Shown: positions 1 through 11,366, counted from the first letter of the stretch. The stretch: DNA of 34,465 nt from an uncultured Pelagibacteraceae bacterium (GCA_902550285.1 CACCYQ010000007.1:1-34465); one strand, 5' to 3'. Numbers and translations: made by a program. The notes: generated from the letters alone by a model not told the origin.

Positions 1-1556
<1,556 letters not shown>

Positions 1557-1742
1557 TTATTTTAACATTTTTTTGCAATTAAATAAAACGACCATTAACT
1601 CAAATAGTGAATTTGTGTTGCTATATAATAGAAAAAGGGTGATAATTTTTTTAGTTTACTACAATTGAAAAAAAAACAAAAAATGACAATTTTTAATCAA
1701 TTTTTTCATATTTAGTGTAAAACTAAGATTCAAATCAAAATT

Positions 1743-2546
1743 ATGAATATTTACGACTGTTTCACATTTTTCGATGAAAATGAAATTTTAGAAATAAGAC
1801 TGAATGAATTAAATAAGTATGTTGATTATTTTGTTATTGTAGAAGCGGGGCAAAATCACAGAGGAATAAAAAAAAATAAAAATATTAATGAAGATATAAT
1901 TAATAAATTCAAATCAAAAGTTAGATATTATTATATAGATAGTTTTGATAAAAATCTTAGTCCTTGGCAAAGAGAAAACTTTCAAAGAAACTATATAAAT
2001 ATAGGTCTACATGATGCAAAAAAAGATGACGTTGTAATTGTATCAGATGCTGATGAAATACCAAATTTGAAAAATTTTAATTTCGAAAGTGTTAATAATT
2101 TTGTTTTTGCTTTCCAGCAAATACATACAATGTACAAATTTAATTTAATAAGGGAACGAGACTGGATAGGTTCAAAATTATGTAGTTATAAAAAGCTGAA
2201 ATCTCCACAATGGCTGAGGAACCTAAAAACACATAAAAAATATAATAGGCTTAGAATTGATAAATACTTTTCTTCAACATATGAATTTAATTTTAAAGTT
2301 ATTAACGAAGGTGGATGGCACTTTGGTTGGATAAAAAAAAGTAATGAAATAGTTAAAAAATTAGAATCTTTCGCTCACGCAGAATATGACAAAGACTCAA
2401 TAAAGAACAATGATTTTATAGAAAGATGTATTTTAAATGAAATAAATTTTTTAAACACTAATCAAAAATTAATTAAAGATAAAAATATAAACTTGCCTTC
2501 TTTTATTACAGAAAATAAAAATAAGTTTATAGACTTTTTGTGTTAA
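1743..2546 (+). CDS. Glycosyltransferase family 17 protein (beta-1,4-GlcNAc transferase-like)
   Basis: MxIYDCFxFFDEnEiLeiRLneLnkYVDyFVIVEaxxNHrG...RENFQRNyI..GL..A..dDvVIVSDaDEIPNL...GGWHFgWI, a GT17-like pattern. Confidence 0.85.
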   Translation: MNIYDCFTFFDENEILEIRLNELNKYVDYFVIVEAGQNHRGIKKNKNINEDIINKFKSKVRYYYIDSFDKNLSPWQRENFQRNYINIGLHDAKKDDVVIVSDADEIPNLKNFNFESVNNFVFAFQQIHTMYKFNLIRERDWIGSKLCSYKKLKSPQWLRNLKTHKKYNRLRIDKYFSSTYEFNFKVINEGGWHFGWIKKSNEIVKKLESFAHAEYDKDSIKNNDFIERCILNEINFLNTNQKLIKDKNINLPSFITENKNKFIDFLC

Positions 2547-2565
2547 TTGTTAAGAATAATATTTT

Positions 2566-3462
2566 ATGAAAATTTATGATTGTTTTATGTATTTTGATGA
2601 AGATTTAGTCTTAGATTTAAGATTAAATTATTTATCTAAATATGTAGATAAATTTGTAATTGTTGAAAGTCAATATAATCACAAAGGCGAAAGGAGAAAA
2701 CTTCAATTTGATAAAAAAAAATTTAAAGAATTCTCAAATAAAATAATTTATATCGAAACCGATAAAATTCCAAAAGGTATAGAAGAAATTGATAATAATG
2801 ACAGTGAAGATATTAAGTCAACAAAATACATATTAAATGCTGCAAAAAGAGAAAACTTTCAAAGAAATCAAATTGTTCAAGGTCTAACTAATGCAGATGA
2901 AAATGACTGGGTGATTATTTCTGATGTTGATGAAATACCAAATTTAGAAAATTTGATAATTAAAAATATAAAAAATAAATTAGTCTTTTTTAATCAACAT
3001 ATGATGTATTATAAATTTAATCTTAAATATGAAAATTTCATATGGGTTGGGTCAAAAGCTTGTAGGAAAAAAAATTTAATTTCTCCTCAATGGCTTCGAA
3101 ATATAAAGGATAGAAATTATTCATGGTGGCGAATAGACTCATATTTTTCAAATCTAAAATATTCAAATATTAAATTTATAGAAAATGGAGGTTGGCATTT
3201 TTCTTATATAAAAACTCCAGAACTAATAGAAAAAAAACTAAGATCATATTTGCATCATAGAGAATATGACCTTAATCCAGTTGGGGTAGAACAGATAAAA
3301 AAAATTATTAAAAGTAAAAAGGCAATATATGATTTAAAGCTTGACCAAAGAGTTGTAGAAAAATTTGGAACAGGAGATAAACTTGTAAAGGTTGGGTTAA
3401 ATAGTTTGCCTGAATACATTGTTTTAAATAAAGCCAAATTTAAAAATTGGCTGGAAGATTAA
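2566..3462 (+). CDS. Glycosyltransferase family 17 protein, tandem paralog
   Basis: Same motif series as the preceding ORF: MKIYDCFMYFDEDLVLDLRLNYLSKYVDKFVIVES, RENFQRNQIVQGL, VIISDVDEIPNLENL, GGWHFSYIK. 19 nt downstream. Confidence 0.85.
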   Translation: MKIYDCFMYFDEDLVLDLRLNYLSKYVDKFVIVESQYNHKGERRKLQFDKKKFKEFSNKIIYIETDKIPKGIEEIDNNDSEDIKSTKYILNAAKRENFQRNQIVQGLTNADENDWVIISDVDEIPNLENLIIKNIKNKLVFFNQHMMYYKFNLKYENFIWVGSKACRKKNLISPQWLRNIKDRNYSWWRIDSYFSNLKYSNIKFIENGGWHFSYIKTPELIEKKLRSYLHHREYDLNPVGVEQIKKIIKSKKAIYDLKLDQRVVEKFGTGDKLVKVGLNSLPEYIVLNKAKFKNWLED

Positions 3463-3469
3463 TTGTTTA

Positions 3470-4096
3470 TTAATATTCTACATCAACTGGATCAATACTT
3501 CTCCACATATACCAGGTAAAAACACTCCTATATCCGAAATGTAAAGTAGAAATCTTATTTAAAAATTTTTTACTTGGCGGGTATGATTTTTTGTAATTTA
3601 TTGATATTGCCCTTATTAAACCTATATCCTTGGTTGGAAATATATCGGGCCTATTTAGATTAAACATTAAAAACATCTGAGCGCTCCAAACACCTAGACC
3701 CTTTAATCTTGTAATATAATTGATTGCTAACTCGTCATCCATTTTTTTTATATCTTTTATATTGAAAGATTTATTTTTAAAACCTTCAGCTATATTTTTA
3801 ATATATCTTACCTTTTGTCGAGATAAGCCTACACTTTTCAAATCTCTATGGGTTAACTTTAAGATTTTGTTGGGTATTATTTTTTTTTTGCATTTTTTTT
3901 CAAATTTTAACCAAATAGAGTCAGCTGCCTTTGTAGAAATTTGTTGACCTATTATTGTTCTACACAGTGAAAAAAAAGGATCATTTCTAGTTTTTAAATA
4001 TCCTGTGCCATATTTCTTAATAATTTTTCTTAATACTGGATCTTTTCTAGATAATAGTTTCTTTGCTTTTTCCCAATATTTTGGTGGTCTACTCAT
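3470..4096 (-). CDS. DNA-3-methyladenine glycosylase II / HhH-GPD base-excision glycosylase (AlkA-like)
   Basis: FFSLCRTIIGQQISTKAADSIWLKF; helix-hairpin-helix-like ITRLKGLGVWSAQMFLMF; acidic catalytic region FPTKDIGL. Confidence 0.82.
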   Translation of the reverse strand: MSRPPKYWEKAKKLLSRKDPVLRKIIKKYGTGYLKTRNDPFFSLCRTIIGQQISTKAADSIWLKFEKKCKKKIIPNKILKLTHRDLKSVGLSRQKVRYIKNIAEGFKNKSFNIKDIKKMDDELAINYITRLKGLGVWSAQMFLMFNLNRPDIFPTKDIGLIRAISINYKKSYPPSKKFLNKISTLHFGYRSVFTWYMWRSIDPVDVEY

Positions 4097-4970
4097 GCCG
4101 TGTAATAGATACTTGTTTTTTATGGTAAATTTCTCTTCTAAAAATAATTATTGATGAGATGATAACCAATGTTGCCCCGAACAATGTTTTAGAACTAGGT
4201 ATTTCAGACCAAAATATATATCCAAAAAATATCGCAAAAAGAAGTGCTAAATACTTTAAAGGCGTAACAAGAGAAACATCTGAGTATTTATAAGATTGCG
4301 TTAGCCAAAGATTAGCAAGGCCTCCCAAAATTCCTACCATTGATAAGAGAAATAAATCTTTTAAATTAGGAAATATCCAACCTTGGGGTATGGTAAATAA
4401 ACTCATCACTAATATAGAAAAAGAAAAATATAGACCTATTAACCAAACAGGCTCGGTTGACGATAGTTGTTTTATTGCTATTGCAACATATGATAGGCCT
4501 AAACAGAAAATTATAGGATATATATAATAAATATTAAGTGAATTAAATCCAGGTTCTGAAATAATTAGTATACCTATAAAACCTACTATCACAGCCAGCC
4601 ACCTATAAAAACCAACTTTTTCACTTAAAAAAAAAATAGACATAATTGTAGTAAAGATGGGTGCAGCAAAAGTAATGCTCACTACAGTTGCTAATGGAAG
4701 TTTTCTCAAAGCAATAAAAATTGCAACTATTGCAATCAACCCTGAAACGCATCTTTTTAAATGCAAAAATGGTCTATTTGTTTTGTAAAAATTTAAATAT
4801 CTGTCTCTTGGTATAATAAAAAAAATTGTAATCATCCCACAAAAACCTCTAAAAAATAAAACTTCCCCTACAGGATAGTTGTGTGACCATTTTACAATTA
4901 TGTCCATTACAGAAAATGCACATATTGATAAAAACATGTACAAAAAACCCAATTGATTTTTAGATAACAT
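4089..4970 (-). CDS. EamA/DMT-family transporter
   Basis: About 10 hydrophobic segments; FLSICAFSVMDIIVKW, FFRGFCGM, ATVVSITFAAPIFTTIMSIFFLSEKVGFYRWLAVIVGFIGILII; 8-nt overlap with the glycosylase gene. Confidence 0.85.
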   Translation of the reverse strand: MLSKNQLGFLYMFLSICAFSVMDIIVKWSHNYPVGEVLFFRGFCGMITIFFIIPRDRYLNFYKTNRPFLHLKRCVSGLIAIVAIFIALRKLPLATVVSITFAAPIFTTIMSIFFLSEKVGFYRWLAVIVGFIGILIISEPGFNSLNIYYIYPIIFCLGLSYVAIAIKQLSSTEPVWLIGLYFSFSILVMSLFTIPQGWIFPNLKDLFLLSMVGILGGLANLWLTQSYKYSDVSLVTPLKYLALLFAIFFGYIFWSEIPSSKTLFGATLVIISSIIIFRREIYHKKQVSITRHE

Positions 4971-5004
4971 AAGAATAACTTTAAATTAAATTAAACAATA
5001 ATCA

Positions 5005-5451
5005 ATGGAAATAGCAATTTTAGCACTTGGATGTTTTTGGGGACCAGAAATTAAGTTTAATAAATTAAATGGTGTAATTAAAACAGAGGTAGGTTACTGC
5101 GGGGGCAATAAAGCGATTGTAAGTTATGAAGAAGTATGTACAGGAAAAACTAATCATGCTGAAGTTGTAAAAATAGAATTTGATAGCTCAAAAATATCTT
5201 ACGAAGATATATTAAATTATTTTTTTGAAATACATGACCCGACCACAATTGACAGGCAAGGTCCAGATGTAGGATCGCAATACAGAAGCGAAATATTTTA
5301 CTCTAACAATAATCAAAAATTAATTGCCGAAAATATTTTAAAAAAGTACAATAAAAAATTTAACGGGAAAATAGTTACAAAAATATCTGAATTAAAAAGT
5401 TATTGTAAAGCAGAAGAATATCATCAAAAATATTTAGAAAAAAAATTTTAA
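5005..5451 (+). CDS. msrA: Peptide-methionine (S)-S-oxide reductase MsrA
   Basis: GCFWG catalytic motif; EVGYCGG; YEEVCTGKTNHAEVVKIEFD; HDPTTIDRQGPDVGSQYRS; AEEYHQKYL. Confidence 0.93.
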   Translation: MEIAILALGCFWGPEIKFNKLNGVIKTEVGYCGGNKAIVSYEEVCTGKTNHAEVVKIEFDSSKISYEDILNYFFEIHDPTTIDRQGPDVGSQYRSEIFYSNNNQKLIAENILKKYNKKFNGKIVTKISELKSYCKAEEYHQKYLEKKF

Positions 5452-6269
5452 TGTCGCTAGTTTCAACAGAATGGTTAGAAAATAATATGAATAATCTAAA
5501 AATTTTAGATTGTTCATGGCATATGCCTAGTTTGAATAGAGATTCATATAATGAATACGTAAGTGAACATATCCAAAATGCAATTTTTTTTGATTTAGAT
5601 AAAAATTCAGATCAAAATTCTGATCTACCTCATATGTTGCCAAATAAAAATTATTGGGAAAAAATAGTATCATCAATGGGTATTTCAAATAACGATAGAA
5701 TAGTCATTTATGACAATTCAGATGTTATAAGTTCGTGTAGGTGTTGGTATAGTTTTATTTATTTCGGTCATGATCCAGATCTTGTTCATGTCCTTGACGG
5801 TGGCATGAGGAAGTGGAAATTAAAAAATAGACCTACAACAAATTCCATAAATCAAGTTAAAGTTTCAAACTATATTGCTGAAGAAAGAAAAGAATTAGTA
5901 AAAAACAAAAAACAAATAGATCAAAATATTTTAAACCAAAAATTCAAAGTAGTAGATGCTAGAAGTAAAAATAGATTTGATGGAAAAGAACCAGAACCAA
6001 GAAAAGGTGTAAGAAGTGGCTCAATTCCAAATTCTTTATGTTTGCCATTTGGAAAATTAATAAATGAAGACCACACTTTTAAAAATAGGGAAGAAATTTT
6101 AGAAAAATTCAATAATATAATTGGAGGCAAAATGTCTACAGATATAGTCTTCTCGTGCGGCTCTGGTGTTACAGCAACAGTTTTAGCACTTGCTTATTCT
6201 TTAATTAATAATAAATATGATCCAAAAATTTATGATGGTTCTTGGGTAGAATACGGTAAGATAATTTAA
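5451..6269 (+). CDS. sseA: Thiosulfate/3-mercaptopyruvate-type sulfurtransferase (two rhodanese domains)
   Basis: LDCSWHMP; VIYDNSDVISSCRCWYSFIYFGH; LDGGMRKW; VDARSKNRFDGKEPEPRKGVRSGSIPNS; active-site CGSGVTATVLALA. Start overlaps the msrA stop (TAATG). Confidence 0.88.
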   Translation: MSLVSTEWLENNMNNLKILDCSWHMPSLNRDSYNEYVSEHIQNAIFFDLDKNSDQNSDLPHMLPNKNYWEKIVSSMGISNNDRIVIYDNSDVISSCRCWYSFIYFGHDPDLVHVLDGGMRKWKLKNRPTTNSINQVKVSNYIAEERKELVKNKKQIDQNILNQKFKVVDARSKNRFDGKEPEPRKGVRSGSIPNSLCLPFGKLINEDHTFKNREEILEKFNNIIGGKMSTDIVFSCGSGVTATVLALAYSLINNKYDPKIYDGSWVEYGKII

Positions 6270-6271
6270 AT

Positions 6272-7141
6272 ATGAAAAGATCAACTAAAATTACTACAAT
6301 AATAATTATTTTTTTTCTTGTTATTGCAAGTGTCATTATTGCAAGAACAATGATTGGACAACATTTTCAAAAAAAATTTGGGAAAAGACCTCCTCCTGGA
6401 ATTATAGTTACTGAAGTGATTGAAAGTCAATTTTCAGAAAAAATTGAAAGTTTTGGAACTGCTATTCCAAAAAAAACTCAATCTTTTAGAATAAAAAAAA
6501 ATGAACTTTTAGAAGATCTAAACCTTAAAGAATTTGTAAAAAAAGGAGAGGAAATAGTTAAGCTAAAAGATAGAAGTATAATTGCTCCTTTCGATGGAAT
6601 AGTTGGAAAAAGAGGCTTATCAGAAGACGTCCTAGGATCTGAAAATTCTATAATAATAACATTAGATAATAGCTCAATAATTTACTGCGATCTTAAAATA
6701 CCAGAAAATTTCGCTTCTGTAATAAAAAATGGCTTGCCTATAGAAGCAAAATTTTCAGGATATAAAAATAAAATTTACAAAGGTAAAGTGGATGGAGTAT
6801 CAAGTAGAATTAATGCAGAGACTAGAAGTCTTCTAACAAGAATCAAAATTGAAAACAAAAATTTTGAATTAGTCCCAGGATCTCTATTAGAAGTAACAGT
6901 AAATTATAATCAAAGAAATTCTCTTAGTATTCCTGATACAAGCATAATGTTAGAAGGAAACAAAGCTTATGTATATAAAATATCAGAAGACAATGTTGCT
7001 AACAAAACAGAAATTAACTTTGGCTTAAGAAATAAAGGCAAGGTTGAAGTTATTTCAGGTTTAGTTGAAGGAGATTTAATTGTTGCGGAAGGTCTAAAAA
7101 AAGTAAGACCAAGAGGTAAAATCAAACCTATAAAAAATTAA
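6272..7141 (+). CDS. RND efflux periplasmic adaptor (membrane fusion protein), short form
   Basis: N-terminal TM anchor; lipoyl-like FVKKGEEIVKLK and IIAPFDGIVGKRGL; beta-barrel and membrane-proximal regions; sits directly before an RND permease. Confidence 0.85.
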   Translation: MKRSTKITTIIIIFFLVIASVIIARTMIGQHFQKKFGKRPPPGIIVTEVIESQFSEKIESFGTAIPKKTQSFRIKKNELLEDLNLKEFVKKGEEIVKLKDRSIIAPFDGIVGKRGLSEDVLGSENSIIITLDNSSIIYCDLKIPENFASVIKNGLPIEAKFSGYKNKIYKGKVDGVSSRINAETRSLLTRIKIENKNFELVPGSLLEVTVNYNQRNSLSIPDTSIMLEGNKAYVYKISEDNVANKTEINFGLRNKGKVEVISGLVEGDLIVAEGLKKVRPRGKIKPIKN

Positions 7142-7144
7142 AAA

Positions 7145-10100
7145 ATGTATATAACCGATGTTAGTATAAGAAGACCAGTAGTTGCTTGGGTTTTTTCTCT
7201 AATTTTAATTGTTTTTGGTATTTTTGTATTTTGGAAATTACCCGTAAGAGAGCTTCCTTCGGGTTTGCAGCCGCCTGTTGTACAAGTTAAAGTGGACTAT
7301 AAATCAGCATCAGCGCCCATAATAGATGAGGAAGTAACTCAAGTTATTGAAGATGTAATTGGCGGAGCAGAAGGAATTAAAAATATCGACTCAAAATCTG
7401 AGAATGGAAAAAGTACTATAAATATAGAATTTGATACAGAAATAGATTTAGACGATGCTGCAAACGATATTAGAGAAAGAGTTGCAAGAGTAGTGGATAA
7501 TTTGCCATCTGAGTCAAATCCACCACAAATATTAAAACAAGCTGCTGGGTTCACTACTACAATGTGGTTAGCTCTATCATCATCTACTTGGAGTGATTTA
7601 GAACTTGGAGATTATGCTGAGAGATATCTTGTAGACCAATTTTCTAGTGTGAAAAATGTTGGAAGAATTAGAGTTGGAGGATTAAGAGAATTAAGTGTAA
7701 GAGTTTGGATTAATCCAATTAAGCTAGCTGCAAATAATTTAACTATTCAAGAAGTAGAAAGTTCACTTAGAAACGAAAATATAAGTTTGCCTGCTGGAAC
7801 ACTTGAATCAAATAACATCGATTTAACAATTAATTTAGATAAATCATATGATGATTTGGAAAAGTTAAAACAATTACCAATAAAAAAAAACAAAGGCAGT
7901 CTAGTGAGACTGGCAGATGTTGCTAACATAGAGTATGGACCAGTTTCAGAAAAAGCTTTATTTAGAGCACAAAGTAAAAATGCTCTTAATCTGAAAACAG
8001 TAGGTATCGGTATTTATGCTAGAAGTGGAGCATCAACTGTAGAACTTTCAAAGGAAATAAATAAAAAAGTAAAAGAAGTAAAAAAAAATTTGCCAGAAGG
8101 CTTAAATCTAGAAATAGCCTTTAATAGAGCGACATATATTGGAGCTGCTATTAACGAAGTATACAAAACTTTAATTATTGCTTTTATTTTAGTTGTGGCA
8201 ATCATCTATCTATTTTTAGGAAATCTTAAAGCAGTAATAGTTCCAGCAATAGCTTTACCTGTAAGTTTGATTGCAACTTTTTTAGGGATCTATTTGTTTG
8301 ATTTATCTATAAATATATTTGTTTTATTAAGTTTCATATTGGCAATAGGAATAATAACAGATGACTCTGTTATAATGACAGATGCAATATATAGAAGAAT
8401 TGAAAATGGAGAATCTCCTCTAGTCGCTGCTTACAAAGGTTCAAAACAAATAACTTTTGCGATTATTGCTACTACTTTGATTTTAGTTGCAGTATTTCTC
8501 CCTCTAATTTTTATAGAAGGAATAGCTGGAACTTTATTTAGAGAGACAGCTATTGCTTTGTCTTTTGCAATTGTAATTTCTTCTTTTGTTGCTCTTACTC
8601 TATCGCCAATGTTGGGAAGTAAGTTTTTAAATAAAAAAGCAAAGACAAATTTCATTGTAGTAAAATTTGATAGATTTTTTAAAGGATTTTCAAATTTTTA
8701 CCAGGACACACTTAAATTCTGGTTAGATAAAAAGAGAACAATCATTGTGTTTATAATTTTAATGATTGTAGGATCTGGTTTATTATATAATTTTACTAAG
8801 AAAGAACTTTTGCCACTTGAAGATAGAGGTGCATATTTAGTTATTGGTTTTACAGATGAGGGAAGTTCCTTTCAGTATACTCAAAAAAGAGCAGAGGATG
8901 TAGAAAGAAGACTTGTTCCACTTTTAAAATCTGAAGGCAGTCCTTACAAAAAATTTTTAATGATAGTACCAGGGTTTGGTTCGGAAAATAGTTTTCTAAT
9001 TATTTCACTTTTAGATAATTGGAAAAATAGAAAACAAAATTCTCAAATAATTATGAGGCAAGCAATTGGAAAAATAGTAACTGTACCTCAAACAGTAGCT
9101 TTTCCTATATCACCTCAATCAATAAGAGTTTCGAATTACAATAAACCGGTGCAAATGGTTATATTGGGAACTACTTATGAAGAATTAGAAGAAGTACAAA
9201 AAAACGTAATTAGAATGCTAAGAAAAAATAAAAATTTATCTAGAATAGAATCTGATTTTTCAAGAAATAAACCAGAGGTAAAATTAATTATTAATAAAAA
9301 CAAAGCTAAAGATTTAGGAATATCCACTCAAACTATTGGGCAAACATTAGAGACTCTTTACGGTGGAAAAACTGTAACAAAATTTAATAAATTAGGAAAA
9401 GAATATCCAATTATTCTGCAACAATATATAGAAGATAGGAAAGATAAAGAAAGCCTTGGAAAAATATTTGTAAGATCTGAAACTAGTGGAAAATTAATTT
9501 CATTAATAAACTTAGTTGAGTTTAAAGAAGAAGGATCTGCAAACAAATTATCCAGATATAATAGACAAAGAGCTGTTACAATATCTGCTAATATAAGTGA
9601 AACTTATACATTATCTGAAGCAATTAAATACTTAGAACAAACTATGTCTAAAGTTGCACCAGAAAAACAAATTACATGGAAAGGAAAATCAGAAGAATTA
9701 AAAGAAACGAGTAATGAACTATATATTATTTTTGCATTAGCTCTTTTAACAGCCTATCTAGTAATGGCAGCAACATTTAATTCGTTTGTACACCCTTTTG
9801 TCATTATACTAACTGTTCCACTGGCTGTATTTGGAGGATTGGTATTTATTTTATTTTTAAATACATCGATAAATATTTTTTCACAAATAGCTCTTGTAAT
9901 TCTTATTGGAATTTCAACAAAAAATAGTATTTTAATTGTTGACTACGCTAATCAATTAAGAGCTGCTGGAAAAAGTATTGAAAGTTCAGTGAAAGAAGCT
10001 TGTGATCTGAGATTTAGGCCTATAATTATGACATCTCTAAGTACTATGATTGCAATGATGCCTTTGGTAATTGGAAATATTGGTCCAGGAGCTGGTGAAG

Positions 10101-10255
10101 GATCAAGACTTGCGGTGGGAGCGACAATATTAGGTGGAATGATAATTTCAACATTCTTCACACTATATGTAACTCCAACAATGTATTTAACACTTACAAA
10201 AAATACAAAAAGAATTGATGCTGTTGATATTGAGTTAAAAAAACAGCTCCGTTAA
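7145..10255 (+). CDS. RND-family efflux permease (AcrB/MexF-like)
   Basis: 1036 aa; ITDVSIRRPVVAWVFSLILIVFG; LAIGIITDDSVIMTDAIYRR (TM4 DD pair); LIGISTKNSILIVDYANQL (TM10 Lys); LRFRPIIMTSLSTMIAMMPL. Confidence 0.95.
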   Translation: MYITDVSIRRPVVAWVFSLILIVFGIFVFWKLPVRELPSGLQPPVVQVKVDYKSASAPIIDEEVTQVIEDVIGGAEGIKNIDSKSENGKSTINIEFDTEIDLDDAANDIRERVARVVDNLPSESNPPQILKQAAGFTTTMWLALSSSTWSDLELGDYAERYLVDQFSSVKNVGRIRVGGLRELSVRVWINPIKLAANNLTIQEVESSLRNENISLPAGTLESNNIDLTINLDKSYDDLEKLKQLPIKKNKGSLVRLADVANIEYGPVSEKALFRAQSKNALNLKTVGIGIYARSGASTVELSKEINKKVKEVKKNLPEGLNLEIAFNRATYIGAAINEVYKTLIIAFILVVAIIYLFLGNLKAVIVPAIALPVSLIATFLGIYLFDLSINIFVLLSFILAIGIITDDSVIMTDAIYRRIENGESPLVAAYKGSKQITFAIIATTLILVAVFLPLIFIEGIAGTLFRETAIALSFAIVISSFVALTLSPMLGSKFLNKKAKTNFIVVKFDRFFKGFSNFYQDTLKFWLDKKRTIIVFIILMIVGSGLLYNFTKKELLPLEDRGAYLVIGFTDEGSSFQYTQKRAEDVERRLVPLLKSEGSPYKKFLMIVPGFGSENSFLIISLLDNWKNRKQNSQIIMRQAIGKIVTVPQTVAFPISPQSIRVSNYNKPVQMVILGTTYEELEEVQKNVIRMLRKNKNLSRIESDFSRNKPEVKLIINKNKAKDLGISTQTIGQTLETLYGGKTVTKFNKLGKEYPIILQQYIEDRKDKESLGKIFVRSETSGKLISLINLVEFKEEGSANKLSRYNRQRAVTISANISETYTLSEAIKYLEQTMSKVAPEKQITWKGKSEELKETSNELYIIFALALLTAYLVMAATFNSFVHPFVIILTVPLAVFGGLVFILFLNTSINIFSQIALVILIGISTKNSILIVDYANQLRAAGKSIESSVKEACDLRFRPIIMTSLSTMIAMMPLVIGNIGPGAGEGSRLAVGATILGGMIISTFFTLYVTPTMYLTLTKNTKRIDAVDIELKKQLR

Positions 10256-10839
10256 AAAATAATATATTTTTTTCTGTTTAAAGAGTTACTACATCTATTA
10301 AGTTGCTTCTTATATTTATTTGATTGATTTTGAACTTTCTTAGCTAATAAAATTACCTTTTGATTACTTTTATAATTTTTATAATTTCCCCAACCTTCAT
10401 GATAGGCAATATATTGTTTAAAAGCATCCTTCTTGGAAATTTTTAATAACTTTTCAGTTTTATTTGTATACCATCCAATAAAGTCAACACTATCTTTAAA
10501 CCTTGTTCTTGTAGCGAATTTATTACCAGTTTCTTGCTTATATTGTTTCCATGTACCTTTAACAGCTTGTGAATATCCAAAAGAACTTGAGGGTCTTTTG
10601 TAGGGTATTACTTTAAATATTTTTTGTCTTTTGGGTTTTGCCAGCCAATCAAAATCTGATTCCATTTTTATAATTGCTAATTGAATATAAATTGGTGTTC
10701 CCCATTTTCGCTCAGTTTTCTTTGCATGTTTGTACCAAAGATATCTCTCTGAAAATATAGAACATCCGTCTGCTGTATTTTTTGGAATAGATGAGCAAGC
10801 AGAAATTAAAAAAAAAATAAGTAATAATAATTTTTTCAT
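10252..10839 (-). CDS. Putative lipoprotein with lytic-transglycosylase (SLT)-like domain
   Basis: Lipobox-like LISACSS; AIIKMESDFDW (Glu region), SSFGYSQAVKGTWKQYK, QYIAYHEGWGNY. Confidence 0.68.
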   Translation of the reverse strand: MKKLLLLIFFLISACSSIPKNTADGCSIFSERYLWYKHAKKTERKWGTPIYIQLAIIKMESDFDWLAKPKRQKIFKVIPYKRPSSSFGYSQAVKGTWKQYKQETGNKFATRTRFKDSVDFIGWYTNKTEKLLKISKKDAFKQYIAYHEGWGNYKNYKSNQKVILLAKKVQNQSNKYKKQLNRCSNSLNRKKYIIF

Positions 10840-11366
10840 TTTTTTTCTCTAACTTTTTTTTTCCATATCCATGGATATTCAAACTTCATGTTCCAAAAAC
10901 CTAACTTATTCATTTTTGCATATTCTTGATCGTTTGCAAATTTTCCTTTTGAATAACGAGGCCAATCAAAAGCATAACCATTTCTTACCATAAAAACAGA
11001 TAAACTTTCATCTTTTAAAAAACACTCACCTACTAATCTTTTATATCTGTCTTTATTTTTTTCAATTTTACAATTTAGAGAATTATTTCCTATTTTTTCT
11101 ATCAACTTGTCTTTAGAGATTTGTCCACAAAAAACTTTTTTATTATCTTCAATACAAGTTTGTTTTTTACCCCTGTAATAACTTTCTGGAGCATCAATTC
11201 CACCAAAACGAATTTTTTCATCTTTAATCTTTATAGTGTCTCCATCCACAACAATAGCTTTTCCTTTGGTGATATTATTATTATCGCTATAAGAAAAGGA
11301 AATAGAAAATAAAATTATAATTATAAACCTACTTAAATTCAGACTTAGCTTTTTCATTAAGCTCAT
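10836..11366 (-). CDS. Thermonuclease (SNase)-family secreted nuclease
   Basis: Signal-like N terminus; KAIVVDGDTIKIKDEKIRFGGIDAPE; KDRYKRLVGECFLKDESLSVFMVRNGYAFDW. The start may be the internal Met of MKKLSLN. Confidence 0.85.
   Translation of the reverse strand: MSLMKKLSLNLSRFIIIILFSISFSYSDNNNITKGKAIVVDGDTIKIKDEKIRFGGIDAPESYYRGKKQTCIEDNKKVFCGQISKDKLIEKIGNNSLNCKIEKNKDRYKRLVGECFLKDESLSVFMVRNGYAFDWPRYSKGKFANDQEYAKMNKLGFWNMKFEYPWIWKKKVREKK

Noticed and set aside
3255-3437. Short antisense ORFs at 3255-3437, 3720-3947, 5921-6130, 11121-11312
   Set aside because: Fully inside confidently assigned genes on the opposite strand.
7339-10161. Six minus-strand ORFs (7339, 7747, 8014, 8431, 9358, 9952) under the RND permease
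   Set aside because: Shadow ORFs antisense to a well-supported permease; composition mirrors its codons and no start context or homology is evident.
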